Positions 5,259 to 7,704 of a DNA stretch of 7,704 bases are shown in pieces (within the stretch, counting starts at the first letter, position 1; the number at the start of each line of letters is the position of its first letter). The stretch covers positions 1-7,704 of the forward strand of contig SKKI01000122.1 in NCBI GenBank assembly GCA_007121565.1, in the 5' to 3' direction. Position numbers and translations under genes: made by a program. Source of the stretch: Phycisphaerae bacterium (GTDB lineage Bacteria > Planctomycetota > Phycisphaerae > Sedimentisphaerales > Anaerohalosphaeraceae). Under the pieces are notes generated by a model. That model was not told the origin of the DNA, did not search any database, and worked only from the letters and a program-made list of their open reading frames with translations.

Positions 5259-7103
5259 TTACTCCTTAGGAAATTGAATAATAAATGAGTTTCCATTGGT
5301 TTTCGGTTCCACGTCAATCTGACCCCCGTGACTTTCGATGATCTGTTTGGTAATATACAGTCCCAGGCCGGTGCCCTTGACATTCTTTTTCTCTGGCGTC
5401 TCCAGCCGGGAAAACTTCTTAAACAGCGATTCCCGCTGCGTGTCGGTAATCGGCCGCCCGTCGTTGTACACCTCGACGGTTATCCGTGAGCCGTCTTCTT
5501 CAGCGCGCAGCATAATCTGTCCGCCGGCGGCGCCGTATTTGGCGGCGTTGCTGACCAAATTGTTGGCCACGATCAGCATCAAATCCTGATCGGCCGAGAC
5601 GGTCAGCTTCGAGTCGATCTCGTTGACGACCTTGATCTGTTTGTCGTTAATCAGTTTCGAGAATGTCTGCACCGCGTGGCCAAAGGCGTCCTGCCAGAGC
5701 GAAAACCGGGTCTTGTTGATTTCCAGCTTATCGCGTTCGATCCGGCTGAGGTTCAAAAACTTTATCACCGTCGCCGCCAGGTAATCCAGGTTGCGGCAGA
5801 TGGAGTCCACGGCCTTTTTCTGCTTGAAGTTAATCATTCCCAGAAACCCGTCGCGCAGGGCATAGGCGTTCATCACCGCCGATGAGAGCAGCCCTTTGAG
5901 CTCGTGGGCCACAAATCCGAGCAAATCGAGATAGCTCTTGTTGAGCTCCTCAAGCTGCTGGCGGTTTTCCTGTATACGCACCTCGCGCTCTTCCAGCCGC
6001 ACCGACATATCGTTGAACGCATGGGCCAACTGATGCATTTCGCGAATGCTCGAATGGGGCGGCCGGATCAAGTGACCCAAATGGCCGTGCGAGAGCTTTT
6101 GCGTGCCTTCCAGCAATTCGGTGACCGGTCGCGAGACCGACCCGGCCAGAATATAGGCCAGGACAAAGGCCAGCGCCGAGGCCGCCACAATCACTGCCAG
6201 AAACGCCAGCAACACTCTCGCCGCTCGACCGTGAAACGGCTCTTCGAGAATACCGACGTAAAAGATGCCGATAATCTGGCCGTCGATCGTGTAGATCGGC
6301 TCATAGGCGGCTTTATACCAGTGGCCGACCACCAGTGCGCGATCCCGCCAGCGCCGTCCTTCCTGTACCACTTCGTTATAGACCGCCTCGGATATCCGCG
6401 TCCCGATTGCGCGCTGCCCGTCTTCATCCAGTACATTGGTCGAAATACGTACATCATCCAGAAAAATCGTTACCGTTCCAACCGGCAGCCCCCGGTACAC
6501 CTCATCGCCGAAAACAAGGCGGCGAATATGATCGACAAATTCATAATCCCGATTGACAATGCGCCCGCCGTAGACCACCTCTGTGACCGTGCCGTCCGGG
6601 CCGATTACGGGCACGGCGTGCTCCTTGGCCATGGCCGAGGCCAGTGTTGCGGGGGCCGCGGCATGGTCCCGTGTTTTTGGTTTGACGGCAATCTGTGCGC
6701 GCCGGACAATCGCCTCATCCATCCCTGCAAGCTCATCGGGTCCGATCAGACGCGTCCCGCCGATGGGCTGCTGCTGCCCGGCGGCCCGAGCCACTATTTC
6801 ACTGGGATGATCCAGGGCCTCGGCAACCGAAATCCGGTAGAGATAATGGACCTGCATCTTGTCCCGCAGGACGTCCGGCGGCTGGTTCAGGTCGGCAATG
6901 TCAAAGCTGGCGCCGATCCGCCGAATCTGCTCGTCATAGACCGTGCGGGCACCTTCCAGCGATCGCTCGACCTCGGTTTGAATCCGCTCAAAAATATCGG
7001 TTCGCACGATATAATAGCCCAGGGCGAACGTACAGACGCTCAATACCGCGATCACAATCGCAAACGATGCCACTATCTGTTTTTTGAGCGTTCGATTTTT
7101 CAT
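5259..7103 (-). CDS. Membrane sensor histidine kinase with Cache input domain and HAMP
   Basis: A 614-residue two-component kinase. TM1 is about residues 10-33. An extracytoplasmic region of about 260 residues follows; its second half (GTVTIFLDDVRISTNV ... RALVVGHWYKAAYEPI ... IGIFYVGILEEPF) is typical of the Cache_3/Cache_2-like small-molecule sensors. TM2 is about 296-320. Then come a HAMP linker (about 321-372), a short coiled coil (about 370-395), a HisKA dimerisation domain with H400 in FVAHELKG, and an HATPase_c domain: N-box NNLVSNAAKYG (514-524), G1 YNDGRP (546-551), F box FKKFSR and G2 GTGLGL (577-582). The H-box lacks the usual T/N and P (HELKGLL instead of HELRTPL). No PAS or Fe-S domain is present, and only two Cys (24, 436), so direct redox sensing is unlikely. 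It lies 34 bp after rex with no clear Shine-Dalgarno, and the likely partner is the receiver at 669-286. The ligand cannot be read from sequence. Confidence 0.94.
   Translation of the reverse strand: MKNRTLKKQIVASFAIVIAVLSVCTFALGYYIVRTDIFERIQTEVERSLEGARTVYDEQIRRIGASFDIADLNQPPDVLRDKMQVHYLYRISVAEALDHPSEIVARAAGQQQPIGGTRLIGPDELAGMDEAIVRRAQIAVKPKTRDHAAAPATLASAMAKEHAVPVIGPDGTVTEVVYGGRIVNRDYEFVDHIRRLVFGDEVYRGLPVGTVTIFLDDVRISTNVLDEDGQRAIGTRISEAVYNEVVQEGRRWRDRALVVGHWYKAAYEPIYTIDGQIIGIFYVGILEEPFHGRAARVLLAFLAVIVAASALAFVLAYILAGSVSRPVTELLEGTQKLSHGHLGHLIRPPHSSIREMHQLAHAFNDMSVRLEEREVRIQENRQQLEELNKSYLDLLGFVAHELKGLLSSAVMNAYALRDGFLGMINFKQKKAVDSICRNLDYLAATVIKFLNLSRIERDKLEINKTRFSLWQDAFGHAVQTFSKLINDKQIKVVNEIDSKLTVSADQDLMLIVANNLVSNAAKYGAAGGQIMLRAEEDGSRITVEVYNDGRPITDTQRESLFKKFSRLETPEKKNVKGTGLGLYITKQIIESHGGQIDVEPKTNGNSFIIQFPKE
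5262..5267 (-). promoter_or_regulatory. Ribosome-binding site of the HndB-like gene, inside the kinase 3' end
   Basis: AAGGAG encodes the last two residues of the kinase (Lys-Glu) and is followed at once by its TAA stop. It lies 9 nt ahead of the GTG start at 5252. It supports the GTG start and suggests that the hydrogenase subunits are translated in coupling with the sensor kinase. Confidence 0.7.
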
Positions 7104-7137
7104 GTACAGCGTCTGTTAAGTTTTCGCTACGACCCGT

Positions 7138-7704
7138 TTATAATGTGGATGTTTCGTTTTCCGGTTCCGATTGTTTTTTCTTGGCGGCATTGACAAAATA
7201 GACCAGGTTTTCCAGCTCGACTTCGAGATTGATATTCCGGACGACAACGCCGTCGGCGCCGCGGAGCTGGATGGGCGCAAAATTCAAAATGCCCTGGATA
7301 CCGGCGGCGATCATAATTTCCGAGACGTGATGGGCCGCGACATCGGGAACCGCCAGAATACCGACCTTGATGTTGTGTTCCTGCACGAAGGCCTGAAACT
7401 CCTCCAGCGGCAGAATAGGCACCTCGCCATGGCGCTGATATTTGGACGGATCGATATCGAACCCGGCCACCACGCGAATACCGCCGGCTTCAAAGCCTCT
7501 GTACCGCAGCAGGGCGTTGCCGATGTTGCCGGAGCCCACAATAACAACCTTTTGTATCTCGTCTTTGCCCAAAATCTCGCGGATCCGTGTAATCAGCTCG
7601 TCGACCTTGTAGCCGCCTCGCCGATTACCGGTAATGCCGAACATCGAGAAATCTTTACGCACCTGGGACGAGGTGACGCCGGCCGCATCGGCCAGATTCC
7701 CTGA
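7138..7704 (-). CDS. rex: Redox-sensing transcriptional repressor Rex (5' end beyond the window)
   Basis: Rex is a dimeric DNA-binding repressor that senses the NADH/NAD+ ratio and controls fermentation and hydrogenase genes. 188 codons are visible and the frame is open to the right edge, so about 20-30 N-terminal residues are missing. The visible part begins in the winged-helix domain (LADAAGVTSSQVRKDFSMFG, the recognition helix with the Rex-typical QVRKD). It continues through GNRRGGYKV into the Rossmann domain with VVIVGSGNIGNALLRY (GxGxxG), the acidic strand end GFDIDPS, ILAVPDVAAHHV, and the ILNFAPIQL and NINLEVELENLVYF signatures of the C-terminal helix. A GTG at 7662 is an internal Val codon, not the start, because the Rex fold clearly continues upstream. 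The stop is 34 bp before the kinase with no terminator between, so rex probably heads the operon and may repress itself and the hydrogenase. Its promoter and operator lie outside the window. Confidence 0.96.
   Translation of the reverse strand, partial: SGNLADAAGVTSSQVRKDFSMFGITGNRRGGYKVDELITRIREILGKDEIQKVVIVGSGNIGNALLRYRGFEAGGIRVVAGFDIDPSKYQRHGEVPILPLEEFQAFVQEHNIKVGILAVPDVAAHHVSEIMIAAGIQGILNFAPIQLRGADGVVVRNINLEVELENLVYFVNAAKKKQSEPENETSTL

Noticed and set aside
5904..7193. A 429-codon plus-strand open frame opposite the kinase and the end of rex
   Set aside because: No domain is recognised, there is no convincing ribosome-binding site, and the minus strand carries a complete kinase in this interval. 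It is a shadow frame.
7138..7662. GTG at 7662 as the start of rex
   Set aside because: The frame is open upstream to the window edge and encodes winged-helix residues (LADAAGVTSSQ) that belong to Rex, so this GTG is the internal Val of QVRKD.

Overview
The window holds a compact minus-strand gene cluster for a multi-subunit, NAD(P)-linked group A [FeFe] hydrogenase of the HndABCD / HydABC (electron-bifurcating) type, plus its regulators. Genes read from high to low coordinates: rex (5' end cut off by the window edge), a Cache-domain sensor histidine kinase, a small [2Fe-2S] thioredoxin-like ferredoxin (HndB-like), a NuoF-like flavin/Fe-S subunit (HydB/HndC-like), the H-cluster catalytic subunit (HydA/HndD-like), a NuoE-like [2Fe-2S] subunit (HydC/HndA-like) and a stand-alone response-regulator receiver protein. 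A clear rho-independent terminator closes the cluster. Beyond it lie a sigma-70-like promoter and the first 33 codons of gltX (glutamyl-tRNA synthetase), which runs off the left edge.

Layout. 7704-7138: Rex redox repressor. 7103-5259: sensor kinase. 5252-4899, 4880-3087, 3078-1297 and 1297-788: the four hydrogenase subunits, tightly packed, with ribosome-binding sites embedded in the preceding stop regions. 787-670: a 118-bp gap with a candidate internal promoter. 669-286: receiver protein. 236-209: terminator. 163-135: gltX promoter. 101-1: gltX start. There is no gene-free stretch over 300 bases, and no RNA gene, mobile element or CRISPR is visible.

How the parts work together (inference from families). 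The four structural proteins make a soluble complex. It passes electrons among NAD(P)H at the NuoF-like flavin subunit, ferredoxin through the Fe-S chain, and protons/H2 at the H-cluster. Rex would read the NADH/NAD+ ratio. The kinase would read an extracytoplasmic small molecule through its Cache region and phosphorylate the receiver encoded at the other end of the same cluster. The receiver has no DNA-binding domain, so its output is probably protein-protein or phosphorelay. The H-cluster maturases HydE, HydF and HydG are not in the window and must be encoded elsewhere.

Organism. An anaerobic, fermentative or syntrophic bacterium with moderately high GC. Rex, the HndB-type subunit and the receiver subtype occur in several anaerobic lineages (deltaproteobacterial groups, Planctomycetota/Phycisphaerae-like bacteria, Firmicutes). 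The sequence alone does not fix the phylum.

Points most worth a second look: H-cluster loops that depart from the canonical motifs (TSCSSAW instead of TSCCPxW, MCC instead of MPC, MGC instead of MAC); a kinase H-box whose H+4 residue is Gly rather than the Thr/Asn associated with phosphatase activity; an internal promoter with a palindrome between its -35 and -10; and the physical split of the kinase/receiver pair around the structural genes.
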